Part shown: positions 16,622-25,078 of the stretch, piece by piece
Layout of the letters: each line of letters opens with the position of its first letter
How positions within the stretch are numbered: the stretch's first letter is position 1
Source: Tissierellia bacterium
GTDB lineage: Bacteria > Bacillota > Clostridia > Tissierellales > Peptoniphilaceae
DNA: 34,564 nucleotides
Assembly: GCA_030537855.1 (NCBI GenBank)
Contig: JAUNVD010000021.1
Location: 1 to 34,564 of the forward strand
Reading direction: 5' to 3'
The notes under the pieces: model-generated
Told to the model about the DNA's origin: nothing
Databases searched by the model: none
Seen by the model: only the letters and a program-made list of their open reading frames with translations
Position numbers and translations under genes: made by a program

Positions 16622-17653
16622 ATGGATTTACTTGACCATATCATTGGGAAATATGAAACCTTATCAATTATCGGTATGAGTAAAAATTCAGGTAAAACTG
16701 TTGCTTTAAATGAAATCTTATCGCAAGCTGATTTAAAGGAAGTTTCTATTGGTGTCACTTCTATTGGTAGAGATGGTGAACAAATAGATATCGTAACAGA
16801 AACGGAAAAGCCAAAGATTTATTTAACAGCAGGTTCATTGGTTGCAACGACTACAAAACTTCTAGAGCTTTCAGAAGTCGTTGTAGAAATTATAAAACTT
16901 ACTGATTTTGAAACACCTTTAGGCAATGTGATTGTAGGCCGTGTAAAATATGATGGTTATGTCCAGATTTCCGGACCTCAAACTTTAAAAGAAACAAAAG
17001 TCCTTGTGGATATGATGCGAGATTTAGGTGCCCAAATTGTTATTGTAGATGGTGCCATTGATCGAAAAACATCTGCAGCTCCTGAAATTACACAATGTAC
17101 AATCTTAGCGTCAGGAGCATCTGTAAATCGTAATATGAATACAGTCGTAGAAAAAACAAAACATATTGCAAGTCTTTTTGATTTACCACTTTCCACAGAA
17201 TTTCGTGAACAAATTCATAAGATTTTAGATAAAGATGGATATGGTATAGTGGACCATGACGGGAATATTCGAGAAATACCTTTAGCCACCAGTTTAAATG
17301 CCGGTAGAAAATTAGCTTCTGAAATTACGGAAGAAACCCGTTACTTAGTATTATCCGGCGCCCTTACAAAATCAACACTGGAAGATATTATTAAAGGTAC
17401 TAAGTATTATCGAGATATCACTATTGTCATAAGTGATGGGACCAAATTATTTGTAGATTACAAGGAGTTTCAAAAGTTCTTACGTCGAGGGGTACATTTA
17501 GAAGTGTTTCATAATTCTAAGCTCATAGCTGTAACTGTGAATCCTTATGCAACGGAAGGATATCGATTTGATCCTTTCCGATTTAAAGAAGCAATGGAAG
17601 ATAGTCTTCCAGGGATTGCCGTCTATGATGTTATGATGGGGGGCAGGGAATGA
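16622..17653 (+). CDS. kamB: Lysine 5,6-aminomutase reactivase subunit KamB (P-loop protein)
   Basis: This 343-residue protein has an N-terminal P-loop, GMSKNSGKT at residues 18-26, and no membrane segments. Proteins of this kind are found next to kamC and kamDE in lysine fermenters and are annotated as a subunit of the reactivating factor of the B12-dependent lysine 5,6-aminomutase, which loses its cofactor during turnover. The role rests on family naming and context; no motif here proves it. GGGAGGAG lies before the ATG. The stop overlaps the kamC start as ATGA (17650-17653). Confidence 0.85.
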   Translation: MDLLDHIIGKYETLSIIGMSKNSGKTVALNEILSQADLKEVSIGVTSIGRDGEQIDIVTETEKPKIYLTAGSLVATTTKLLELSEVVVEIIKLTDFETPLGNVIVGRVKYDGYVQISGPQTLKETKVLVDMMRDLGAQIVIVDGAIDRKTSAAPEITQCTILASGASVNRNMNTVVEKTKHIASLFDLPLSTEFREQIHKILDKDGYGIVDHDGNIREIPLATSLNAGRKLASEITEETRYLVLSGALTKSTLEDIIKGTKYYRDITIVISDGTKLFVDYKEFQKFLRRGVHLEVFHNSKLIAVTVNPYATEGYRFDPFRFKEAMEDSLPGIAVYDVMMGGRE

Positions 17654-19272
17654 TTCATGTAAAAAAGATTGAAGAGGAACTAGATTTTCATTGGTGTATG
17701 GATAAAATACGTCCAAGAACACCTTATGGAATAGAGTATAAAAAGGCGATGAAACCTTATCCTGTAGGTACTGATCAGGAATTAGGAAAAACTTTGGATA
17801 TTTTAGAATCCTATGTGGACTGGTTAAAGAACTATGAAACTGAAAGAAAATTAGATGCTCTTTTGAAACATATAAAGGATATACGGTTTTCCATTAAAAG
17901 AGCAGAAGAGGAACAGGTCTTATCAGAGGTAGAACTATTTGAAATTAAAACTTTTATCTTTCTCTTGAATAAAATATGGGAATTTAAAGAAGAGGAAGAG
18001 TTACCAGAACATTTCAATACGAAAATTAGGCCGATTTCAGAATTGATGAATCTTTTAAATCCGAAAGGAGCCCAGCCAGATACTTTTTATATTTATGACA
18101 GTTACTCTAAGGCCTTAGCCACATTAAGGGTAAAAAGATCTGGAAAAGAAAATGAATATCGCCGTGCAATCCGTCAGTTAAAAGTGAAAATAAGAGATGA
18201 ATATGGAATTATATTAAGTGGAGATAATACGGTAATTACTCAAAAAAGGGACGAAGCTTACCGAAAAAAATTAGAAGATTGTCCTTATCTTATTTATTCT
18301 TCTGAAACCTATAATAATTTAGTTTTTTCCTTGAAATTAGGAGAAGAACTAATGGAACTTCAAGAAATGGCAGAAAAATTAAAAGAAGAAGAAGAGGAAG
18401 AAGAAATAAAGGTTAGAGGTCTTTTGTCAGAAAAAATTGCTGAATATTCTAAGGATTTAAAATCCAATATTCATGGGATTGCTAATCTTGATTTATATTT
18501 AGCAAAGGCTCGTTTTGCACTAGAAATCAATGGGGAAAAGCCGGAAATTAGATCTCGACAAAAAATATATATCCGTAATGGAAGACATCCGAAAATAGAA
18601 CAAGACTTAAAACGAAAGTCTATGAAATATATTCCCATAACAATTGAATTGGAACAAGGAGTTACTTGTATTACCGGTGCAAATATGGGAGGAAAAACCA
18701 TAAGTTTAAAATTGGTGGGACTTCTTTGTTTGATGGCACAAATGGGGTTATACGTTCCCGCAGATTATATGGAATTTGCATTACAAGAATATATTGTAAC
18801 TTCCATTGGAGATAAGCAATCAACAGAAAGTGGACTTTCTACCTTTGGTGGAGAAATTGCTAATGTGGTAGAGGCGATGAAATTTGCTGATAAAAAAGGA
18901 CTTATTTTAATTGATGAGTTAGCAAGAGGGACCAATCCTATGGAAGGATATGCAATTACCTTAGCCATTGTAGAGTACTTAAATAAACAAGAAGCAATCA
19001 CTGTTTTAACAACTCACTTTGATCGTGTAACTAGTAACCGTGAAATTAAACATTTACAAGTGATTGGACTTTCAAAGTTTGACTTTAGTCATCATTCTAT
19101 AAATGATGTCGAAGATAAATTGAAAATATTAAATAAGTATATGGACTATCGTCTTGTGGAAGTATCAAATTTTACAGAGGTACCAAAAGATGCTATAAAT
19201 ATTGCAGAAATTATGGGTCTCCCTAAAGATATAGTTCAAAGTGCAGAAGAAACCGTAAAAAATGGATGGTGA
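17650..19272 (+). CDS. kamC: Lysine 5,6-aminomutase reactivase ATPase KamC (MutS-like)
   Basis: This 540-residue protein ends in a MutS-type ABC ATPase domain. Walker A GANMGGKT is at 343-350, the serine-rich signature region STESGLSTFGGE at about 391-402, and Walker B LILIDELARGTNPMEG at about 418-433. The N-terminal part is a helical, charged core and clamp region, with an acidic EEEEEEE stretch near 247-252. The mismatch-recognition domain of true MutS is absent, so mismatch repair is unlikely. It is placed between kamB and kamD, as expected for the ATPase of the aminomutase reactivase. It starts inside the kamB stop and ends 4 nt before the kamD ATG. Confidence 0.87.
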   Translation: MIHVKKIEEELDFHWCMDKIRPRTPYGIEYKKAMKPYPVGTDQELGKTLDILESYVDWLKNYETERKLDALLKHIKDIRFSIKRAEEEQVLSEVELFEIKTFIFLLNKIWEFKEEEELPEHFNTKIRPISELMNLLNPKGAQPDTFYIYDSYSKALATLRVKRSGKENEYRRAIRQLKVKIRDEYGIILSGDNTVITQKRDEAYRKKLEDCPYLIYSSETYNNLVFSLKLGEELMELQEMAEKLKEEEEEEEIKVRGLLSEKIAEYSKDLKSNIHGIANLDLYLAKARFALEINGEKPEIRSRQKIYIRNGRHPKIEQDLKRKSMKYIPITIELEQGVTCITGANMGGKTISLKLVGLLCLMAQMGLYVPADYMEFALQEYIVTSIGDKQSTESGLSTFGGEIANVVEAMKFADKKGLILIDELARGTNPMEGYAITLAIVEYLNKQEAITVLTTHFDRVTSNREIKHLQVIGLSKFDFSHHSINDVEDKLKILNKYMDYRLVEVSNFTEVPKDAINIAEIMGLPKDIVQSAEETVKNGW

Positions 19273-19276
19273 AAAT

Positions 19277-20830
19277 ATGGGGAAATTAAATTTAAACACA
19301 GAATTAATGGATTCATCAAGAAGAGCTGCCCGTCAAATTGCCGATGATGTACAAGAATTTATAGACGAGCATACTACCGTTTCAACTGAAAGGGCAATCT
19401 TACGTCTTTTCGGTATTGACGGTCAAGATGAATTAGAAGTTCCCATGCCTAATGTTGTGGTAGAACAAATACATGAAGCAGGGGAATTAGGAAAAGGAGT
19501 TTCCTATTGGCTTGGTAATGCTATGATAGAAACAGGATTAAGCCCACAAGAAATAGCTGAAGAAGTGGCAACAGGGGCCCTTAATCTATTGGACTTACCA
19601 CGCCATGATGAAAATGAAATTAGAAAAGTTATTGACGACTTGGCAATGGAAAGAATCAAAGTTGTGGATGCAGCTAGGGATAAGCGTCAAGAATACTTAG
19701 ATACTATTGGTGAAGGGGAAAGACCCTACTTATATGTTATTGTTGCAACGGGTAATATTTATGAAGATATTGTACAAGCAAAAGCAGCTGCGAAACAAGG
19801 TGCAGATATAGTAGCTGTTATTCGAACTACTGGACAATCCCTTCTTGACTTTGTACCATATTCTGCTCCTACTGGAGGATTTGGTGGAACTTATGCCACC
19901 CAAGAAAACTTCCGATTAATGCGTAAGGCTTTAGATGAAGTAGGAGAAGAAGAAGGACGTTATATTCGTCTATGTAATTATTGTTCTGGACTTTGTATGC
20001 CTGAAATTGCAGCAATGGGTGCTATGGAACGTCTAGATGTAATGTTAAATGACGCTTTATATGGTATCTTATTTAGAGATATTAATATGCAACGTACCTT
20101 AGTTGACCAATATTTTTCAAGAATCATTAATGGATATGTGGGAATAATTATTAACACAGGGGAAGATAATTACTTAACGACTGCAGATGCTTTTGACGAA
20201 GCTCATACAGTTCTTGCTTCTCAATACATGAATGAGCAATTTGCTTTAAAAGCAGGTCTTCCAGAAGAACAAATGGGCCTTGGCCATTGTTTTGAAATGG
20301 ATCCTGATATTACCAATGGATTCCTCTACGAATTGGCTCAAGCGCAAATGGCAAGACAAATCTTTCCAAAGGCACCATTAAAATACATGCCTCCAACAAA
20401 ATTTATGACTGGAAATATTGTTAGAGGACATATTCAAGATGCTTTATTTAATCTAGTATCTATTATGACTCATCAAGGATTACAATTATTAGGAATGTGG
20501 ACCGAGGCCGTTCATACCCCTCACTTACATGACAGATACTTAGCCATTGAAAATGCAGAGTACATTTTTGACAACTGTAGAGACTTAGGTGATGACTTAG
20601 AATTTAAACCTAATGGTATTATGGAAAGACGTGCTCATGAAGTTATGGATAAGGCCGACGATTTACTTCTTCAAATAGAAAAAGATGGACTCTTTAAGAC
20701 TATAGAAGAAGGAAAATTTGGTGGAGTAAAAAGACCAAGAGATGGTGGAAAGGGCTTAGAAGGAGTAACAAAAAAAGCTGAAGGCTATTTCAATCCCTTT
20801 ATTCCGCTAATGTTAAGGGGGGAACAATAA
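19277..20830 (+). CDS. kamD: Lysine 5,6-aminomutase alpha subunit
   Basis: KamD is the large subunit of the adenosylcobalamin- and PLP-dependent aminomutase that converts L-beta-lysine to 3,5-diaminohexanoate (and D-lysine to 2,5-diaminohexanoate). The start at ATG 19277 is preferred because GGTGA lies just upstream and the resulting 517 residues match the usual length. An upstream in-frame ATG at 19262 has no ribosome binding site and overlaps kamC. Family segments include SYWLGNAMIETGLSPQEIAEE, split here as SYWLGNAMIE and TGLSPQEIAEE, the TIM-barrel region RTTGQSLLDFVPYSAPTGGF and CNYCSGLCMPEIA. The stop shares a base with the kamE start. Confidence 0.95.
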   Translation: MGKLNLNTELMDSSRRAARQIADDVQEFIDEHTTVSTERAILRLFGIDGQDELEVPMPNVVVEQIHEAGELGKGVSYWLGNAMIETGLSPQEIAEEVATGALNLLDLPRHDENEIRKVIDDLAMERIKVVDAARDKRQEYLDTIGEGERPYLYVIVATGNIYEDIVQAKAAAKQGADIVAVIRTTGQSLLDFVPYSAPTGGFGGTYATQENFRLMRKALDEVGEEEGRYIRLCNYCSGLCMPEIAAMGAMERLDVMLNDALYGILFRDINMQRTLVDQYFSRIINGYVGIIINTGEDNYLTTADAFDEAHTVLASQYMNEQFALKAGLPEEQMGLGHCFEMDPDITNGFLYELAQAQMARQIFPKAPLKYMPPTKFMTGNIVRGHIQDALFNLVSIMTHQGLQLLGMWTEAVHTPHLHDRYLAIENAEYIFDNCRDLGDDLEFKPNGIMERRAHEVMDKADDLLLQIEKDGLFKTIEEGKFGGVKRPRDGGKGLEGVTKKAEGYFNPFIPLMLRGEQ

Positions 20831-21621
20831 TGTCAACAGGAATGAAATTAAATACAAATACCAGACTTGAAGCGGAAGAAGTTGATTTAACAGCAGTTAA
20901 ACCTTATGGGGATACATTAAATGACGGAGCCGTTCAAATGTCTTTTACCTTACCAGTTCCTGCAGGTTTAGAAGCGATGGAAGCTGCGAAACAAATTGTT
21001 TTAAAACAAGGCTTTACCGATGCATCTGTGATTTACTCTAAGGATTTAGGTATTGGATATACGTATTTTATTGTTTATGCTAAAATGCCTGTAACGATTG
21101 ACTACACAAAAATTGTAGTACCAAAAGTTGATGTAGATATTCTTTCTAGAGAAGAAGTGGAAGAATTTATTAAAGATCATGTGGGAAGAAATATTATTAT
21201 TGTAGGGGCTTGTACTGGTACAGATGCTCATACAGTAGGAATTGACGCTATTATGAACATGAAAGGCTTTGCTGGTCACTTTGGATTAGAAAGATATGAA
21301 GGAATTGAAGCTTATAATCTAGGATCTCAAGTACCAAATGAGGAATTAGTTGCAAAAGCTATTGAATTAAAAGCAGATGCTATTTTAGTCTCTCAAGTGG
21401 TAACACAAAAAGATGTTCATATTCCTAATTTAACTGAACTTGTGGAAATTGTTGAGGCTGAAGGAATTCGAGACAAGGTAGTTTTATGTTGTGGTGGTCC
21501 TCGTGTAAACCATGAGTTAGCAAAAGAATTAGGCTATGATGCAGGATTTGGTCCTGGAACTTTTGCTGAAGATGTTGGAACCTTTGTATCCGAAGAAGTG
21601 GCAAAAAAATTAAATAAGTAA
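20830..21621 (+). CDS. kamE: Lysine 5,6-aminomutase beta subunit, B12-binding
   Basis: KamE is the 263-residue small subunit that carries cobalamin and, unusually, the lysine that anchors PLP. The B12-binding motif D132-A-H134-T-V-G137 provides the lower axial histidine. K145 in NMKGFAG corresponds to the PLP lysine K144 of the Clostridium sticklandii subunit, with the same offset of one residue as the histidine. The N-terminal dimerisation region precedes a Rossmann-like B12 domain with GSQVPNEELVAKA and CCGGPRVNHELAKELG. The start overlaps the kamD stop (TAATG), preceded by AAGGGGGG. It is the last gene of the operon. Confidence 0.96.
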   Translation: MSTGMKLNTNTRLEAEEVDLTAVKPYGDTLNDGAVQMSFTLPVPAGLEAMEAAKQIVLKQGFTDASVIYSKDLGIGYTYFIVYAKMPVTIDYTKIVVPKVDVDILSREEVEEFIKDHVGRNIIIVGACTGTDAHTVGIDAIMNMKGFAGHFGLERYEGIEAYNLGSQVPNEELVAKAIELKADAILVSQVVTQKDVHIPNLTELVEIVEAEGIRDKVVLCCGGPRVNHELAKELGYDAGFGPGTFAEDVGTFVSEEVAKKLNK

Positions 21622-21624
21622 TAA

Positions 21625-21676
21625 TAAATACCTCTAAGGATTATGTAAAATATATTAATCCCTTGGAGGTATTTTT
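21625..21676 (+). terminator. Intrinsic terminator of the lysine fermentation operon
   Basis: AATACCTC (21627-21634) pairs with GAGGTATT (21666-21673). The stem continues inward with TAAGGATTA against TAATCC-C-TTG, with one bulged C. A T5 run follows. Confidence 0.9.
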
Positions 21677-21812
21677 ATGGGAATATCTGTGTCTATCTAA
21701 ATATACGAAGATTAAAATCATCAATCTCCATAGGAAATTGAGTAAAAAAAGAAATTTTCGGGTAATATATCATTGATTCTTTAAACTTAGTATGTAGAAA
21801 GCAGGTGATATT

Positions 21813-22883
21813 TTGACAGATCCCAATCAAAAAGATACTTCTTTAGGAGAATCTTTTGAACAATTATTACAACAAAATAATTATAAGAAAATCAATTCTG
21901 TTTTAAAGCAATCTTTAAATTCCGTATTGGAACTAACAAAGAAGGGAATAGACTTTGCCTATCAAAAATGGGGAACTAGTCCAAAATCCTTAAAGCCCTC
22001 AGAAAATCCAAAGTTAGTGGATAGAAAAGCTGTACTTTCCAGAGGTGGAAAGGATTTAGCGGATTTTGGGATTGCAATAGATGTGATTGGAGGAATTCTT
22101 CTTGTTTTAAAGCTTTTTACACCACTTATGGCAAATGTCAGTTTTTATATTTTTGGAATTATTATAATTATTGGAGGGGTACTTTTCAATATAGGTACTT
22201 TAAAACATAAAAGGACAATTCGTCTTCAAAAATATTTACGAGAACTTGGTTCCGGTACGGTAGCAACTGTACATGATTTATCCATTACTGCTAGTACGAA
22301 TGAAGAACAAGTATTAAAGGACTTACAATACTTTATGGGAAAAGATGTGCTAAAAGAAGGACGTATGGTTGAAGGGAATTCAATCTTTATATTAGATCGT
22401 GGTACTTATGAAATATATAAAAATAAATATTTAGAAGGTGGGAACAAAAGATCTTTACAAGAAGGAACTTGGGAAAAGGAAGTGGATGAAGATATTAAGA
22501 ATCTTGTTCTTTATAGTGAAGGGTTAGATGAAACGATGAAGATCCAAATTAATAAGATTCAAGAAAGAGTTCAGGCAATTCTTGACTATGGAGTGAAGCA
22601 TCCAGAATCCACCCAGGATTTACGTAAATTTTCTGATTATTACTTACCTACAACATTAGAATTAGTTCGGAGATATCGTCAATTTCATTTAAGTAATACA
22701 GAAGAAACCAATCAAGCAAAGGAAGAAATCAAAGAATCTCTACAAACAGTGGAAGAAGGATTTGCAGCTCTTTTGGATAACTTAAATACGGATTTAATGA
22801 TGGATACCCGTTCAGATATATCTGTAATGGAAACCTTGATGAAACAAGAAGGTTTGATAGATCGTGATTTTTCGGAATCGTAG
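21813..22883 (+). CDS. XpaC-like (5-bromo-4-chloroindolyl phosphate hydrolysis) family membrane protein
   Basis: This 356-residue protein resembles the XpaC family. Despite the family's name, enzymatic function is not established. Two membrane segments lie at about residues 85-125 (DVIGGILLVLKLF and FYIFGIIIIIGGVLF). The rest is soluble and highly charged, with long helices in the C-terminal half. The start is TTG at 21813 with AGGTGA upstream. It precedes a telA gene by 12 nt; xpaC-telA pairs are widespread in Firmicutes and are linked with resistance to toxic anions and cell-envelope stress, by association only. Confidence 0.8.
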   Translation: MTDPNQKDTSLGESFEQLLQQNNYKKINSVLKQSLNSVLELTKKGIDFAYQKWGTSPKSLKPSENPKLVDRKAVLSRGGKDLADFGIAIDVIGGILLVLKLFTPLMANVSFYIFGIIIIIGGVLFNIGTLKHKRTIRLQKYLRELGSGTVATVHDLSITASTNEEQVLKDLQYFMGKDVLKEGRMVEGNSIFILDRGTYEIYKNKYLEGGNKRSLQEGTWEKEVDEDIKNLVLYSEGLDETMKIQINKIQERVQAILDYGVKHPESTQDLRKFSDYYLPTTLELVRRYRQFHLSNTEETNQAKEEIKESLQTVEEGFAALLDNLNTDLMMDTRSDISVMETLMKQEGLIDRDFSES

Positions 22884-22895
22884 AAAGGAAAAAAG

Positions 22896-24017
22896 ATGGA
22901 TCGAGAAATAAAATTAACATTGGATAATACAACAGAACCTCCAAAAGCACCAGATTCTCCTATTGTAGAAAGACAAGTAGGAGAAGAAGTAAAATTAACA
23001 GAAGAAGAAAAAAGACAAGTAGAAGAATTCTCTAATAAAATAGACTTACATGACACTAAGAATATTCTTGAATATGGTGCAGGAGCCCAAAGTCAAATTG
23101 CAAGCTTTTCAGAAAAAACCCTTAGTACTGTAAAGACCAAGGACTTAGGGGAAGTAGGAGACTTACTTACTGGTGTGGTAACAGAATTAAAAAGCTTTGA
23201 TATCGACGAAAAAGATAAAGGCTTAAAAGCATTTTTCAAAAAATCTGCGAATAAGGCAACAGCGTTACAAACAAAATATGCAAAAGTAGAAACAAATGTG
23301 GAAACCATAGCCAATACATTGGAAGACCATCAAATACGATTGATGAAAGATATTGCAAACTTAGATCAAATGTATGATTTAAACGCTTCTTATTACAAAG
23401 AATTGACTATGTACATTCTAGCAGGGAGAAAAAGACTGGAAAAAGCTCAAAAAGAAGAATTACCTAAATTACAAGAAAGAGCAACGGTGGATAATTCACC
23501 TGGAGCAGTACAAGAAGCAAGGGATTATGCCGAAGCCATTCATCGCTTTGAGAAAAAGCTACATGACTTAGATCTAACTCGTATGGTAAGTTTACAAATG
23601 GCACCACAAATTCGTATGATCCAAGGTGGAGATACGGTTATGGTGGAAAAAATTCAATCAACCTTGGTCAATACCATCCCTCTTTGGAAGAGCCAAATGG
23701 TACTTGCCCTAGGAGCTCTTCATACTGGCCAAGCAGCAAAAGCACAAAGAGAAGTAACAGATCTTACCAACGATTTATTACGTAAAAATGCTGAAGCACT
23801 TCACCAATCTACAGTGGAAACAGCAAAAGCAGCAGAGCGAAGTATTGTAGATATTGAAACTATAAAACATACCAATGACCAGCTGATTTCAGCGTTACAA
23901 GAAGTAAGGGAAATCCAAAGACAGGGCCAAAAACATCGGGAAGAAGCAAGTGGGGAATTACAAAGATTAGAAGGAGAATTAAAACAATCTCTTATGAAAA
24001 TAGCATCAGAAGACTAA
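22896..24017 (+). CDS. telA: TelA family toxic anion resistance protein
   Basis: This 373-residue protein belongs to the TelA/KlaA family, named for tellurite resistance in plasmids. It is soluble and almost entirely helical, with heptad-rich stretches across about residues 100-230 and 300-370. Typical segments are LYDLNASYYKEL-type pattern (here MYDLNASYYKELTMYI), MAPQIRMIQGGD and IPLWKSQMVLALGAL. No catalytic motif is visible. AAAGGAAAA lies before the ATG. It forms a two-gene operon with the XpaC-like gene, and a bidirectional terminator separates it from tRNA-Lys. Confidence 0.92.
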   Translation: MDREIKLTLDNTTEPPKAPDSPIVERQVGEEVKLTEEEKRQVEEFSNKIDLHDTKNILEYGAGAQSQIASFSEKTLSTVKTKDLGEVGDLLTGVVTELKSFDIDEKDKGLKAFFKKSANKATALQTKYAKVETNVETIANTLEDHQIRLMKDIANLDQMYDLNASYYKELTMYILAGRKRLEKAQKEELPKLQERATVDNSPGAVQEARDYAEAIHRFEKKLHDLDLTRMVSLQMAPQIRMIQGGDTVMVEKIQSTLVNTIPLWKSQMVLALGALHTGQAAKAQREVTDLTNDLLRKNAEALHQSTVETAKAAERSIVDIETIKHTNDQLISALQEVREIQRQGQKHREEASGELQRLEGELKQSLMKIASED

Positions 24018-24045
24018 AAAAGGAGCCAGAAAGGCTCCCTTTATA
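24016..24045 (-). terminator. Bidirectional terminator between telA and tRNA-Lys
   Basis: GGAGCC (24022-24027) pairs with GGCTCC (24033-24038). On the minus strand it is followed by T6, so it is a strong terminator for tRNA-Lys. On the plus strand the T-run is weaker (CTTTATATTT). Confidence 0.85.
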
Positions 24046-24047
24046 TT

Positions 24048-24123
24048 TGGTGCGCCATCAGGGAATCGAACCCTGGACGCCCTGATTAAGAGTCAGGTGC
24101 TCTACCAGCTGAGCTAATGGCAC
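24048..24123 (-). tRNA. tRNA-Lys (anticodon CTT), CCA encoded
   Basis: On the minus strand a 76-nt cloverleaf is seen. The acceptor is GTGCCAT/ATGGCGC, the anticodon stem is CCTGA/TCAGG with loop CTCTTAA (anticodon CTT, reads AAG), and the T loop is TTCGATT. The discriminator is A and CCA is encoded. It has its own promoter and terminator. Confidence 0.96.
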
Positions 24124-24137
24124 ATAATACTTTGAAT

Positions 24138-24166
24138 ATTATACAATCTACAACAAAAAATGTCTA
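24138..24166 (-). promoter_or_regulatory. Sigma-A promoter of tRNA-Lys
   Basis: On the minus strand TAGACA (24166-24161), a 17-nt spacer and TATAAT (24143-24138) lie about 15 nt before the tRNA 5' end. Confidence 0.75.
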
Positions 24167-24409
24167 GGGTAAATGAAAAATTTATAGATTTTTATCCAAT
24201 AAGAAATAGGTAAAAAAGATAGGGTTATGATTTAAAATTGTAAGATTTACCAAGGATCAAAAAACGAAAGAAAATATGATATTTTTCCAATACATAGGTT
24301 TAAAATCAAAGGGGGGTATCATTTCCTTAGAGGGCAAAAAGTCCAGTTAGAAAGGAGAAAATATGTTTTAAAGATTGCTATTAAAGATAAGTTAAAAGGC
24401 CGTAGAGTA

Positions 24410-24868
24410 ATGTTAAATGTTCTCATATCCCTAGTAGTGATATTATTTCTTAGTTCTTGTGGATCAAAAACCGATTTATTTCAAGAAAAGACGAATATCA
24501 CAAATGCCGAGAAGGTTAAAAAAGTGGTACATATGTTAGATTGGAAAGAGTATAAAATTGAAGAAGTTACTATAGACGAAAATAATATAATACTTCATTT
24601 ACTAGGAGCTCGTCTTGATTTTAATGAGGAAGATTTACAAACTATGGTAACCAATGGAAGCCTTTTATTGGTTTTGGTAGAAGATGCAAATTCCATACAA
24701 TATGAATATGATGAACCTGCCTTTGCTGTGGATAGGGAAATGGCAGGGACGATGCTAAAGACTAATTTCAATAAGACCATAGAAGATTTTCGAAAAAGCA
24801 AAGAAGATTTTAAAGAATTACAAGATGGGCTACCGAAGGTAAAGACACAAGCCGGTGTGGTACAATAA
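24410..24868 (+). CDS. Small putative lipoprotein of unknown function, possibly 5'-frameshifted
   Basis: The 152-residue product from ATG 24410 has a hydrophobic segment and lipobox LSSC (C17), then an acidic, helical, unrecognised domain. I do not recognise a family with confidence. The chosen ATG has no ribosome binding site. The same frame is open further upstream and would add a basic n-region ending KDKLKGRR, which suits a signal peptide. A well-placed AAAGGAG (24351-24357) precedes an ATG at 24363 that is off by one base; one extra T in the TTTT run at 24366-24369 would join it to this frame. The gene may therefore be frameshifted, or there may be a sequence error. Confidence 0.65.
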   Translation: MLNVLISLVVILFLSSCGSKTDLFQEKTNITNAEKVKKVVHMLDWKEYKIEEVTIDENNIILHLLGARLDFNEEDLQTMVTNGSLLLVLVEDANSIQYEYDEPAFAVDREMAGTMLKTNFNKTIEDFRKSKEDFKELQDGLPKVKTQAGVVQ

Positions 24869-24991
24869 AATGACTGGTCACAAAAGGATAAAAAGACAGG
24901 TTTATAATGAACACTCATAAAAACCGAATAAAATTTAGGACTTGGCAATCTATGGAAAATTAGAATCTTAAAGGTTGTAGGGAAAATAAAA

Positions 24992-25038
24992 AGAACCGGC
25001 GAAGAAGGATGGAAGTTTTGACCTTCTTTGCTGGTTCT
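24992..25038 (-). terminator. Bidirectional terminator between the lipoprotein and the GntR gene
   Basis: AGAACCGGCGAAGAAGG (24992-25008) pairs with CCTTCTTTGCTGGTTCT (25022-25038) with G-T wobbles. The T-run is better on the minus strand (TTTTTATTTT), the side of the GntR gene. Confidence 0.85.
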
Positions 25039-25078
25039 CTTTGAAAACTTGTCCTATTTAATGAATTCCCAAAAAGTT

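Noticed and set aside
17650-19272. KamC as a DNA mismatch repair MutS2 protein.
   Set aside because: No mismatch-recognition, Smr or endonuclease domain is present, and it is embedded between kamB and kamD with overlapping starts.
19262-19276. ATG at 19262 as the start of kamD.
   Set aside because: There is no ribosome binding site before it and it overlaps the kamC end; the ATG at 19277 has GGTGA upstream.
24048-24123. tRNA-Lys near the lysine operon as a functional link.
   Set aside because: It is on the other strand with its own promoter and terminator and two unrelated genes between. Proximity is probably chance.
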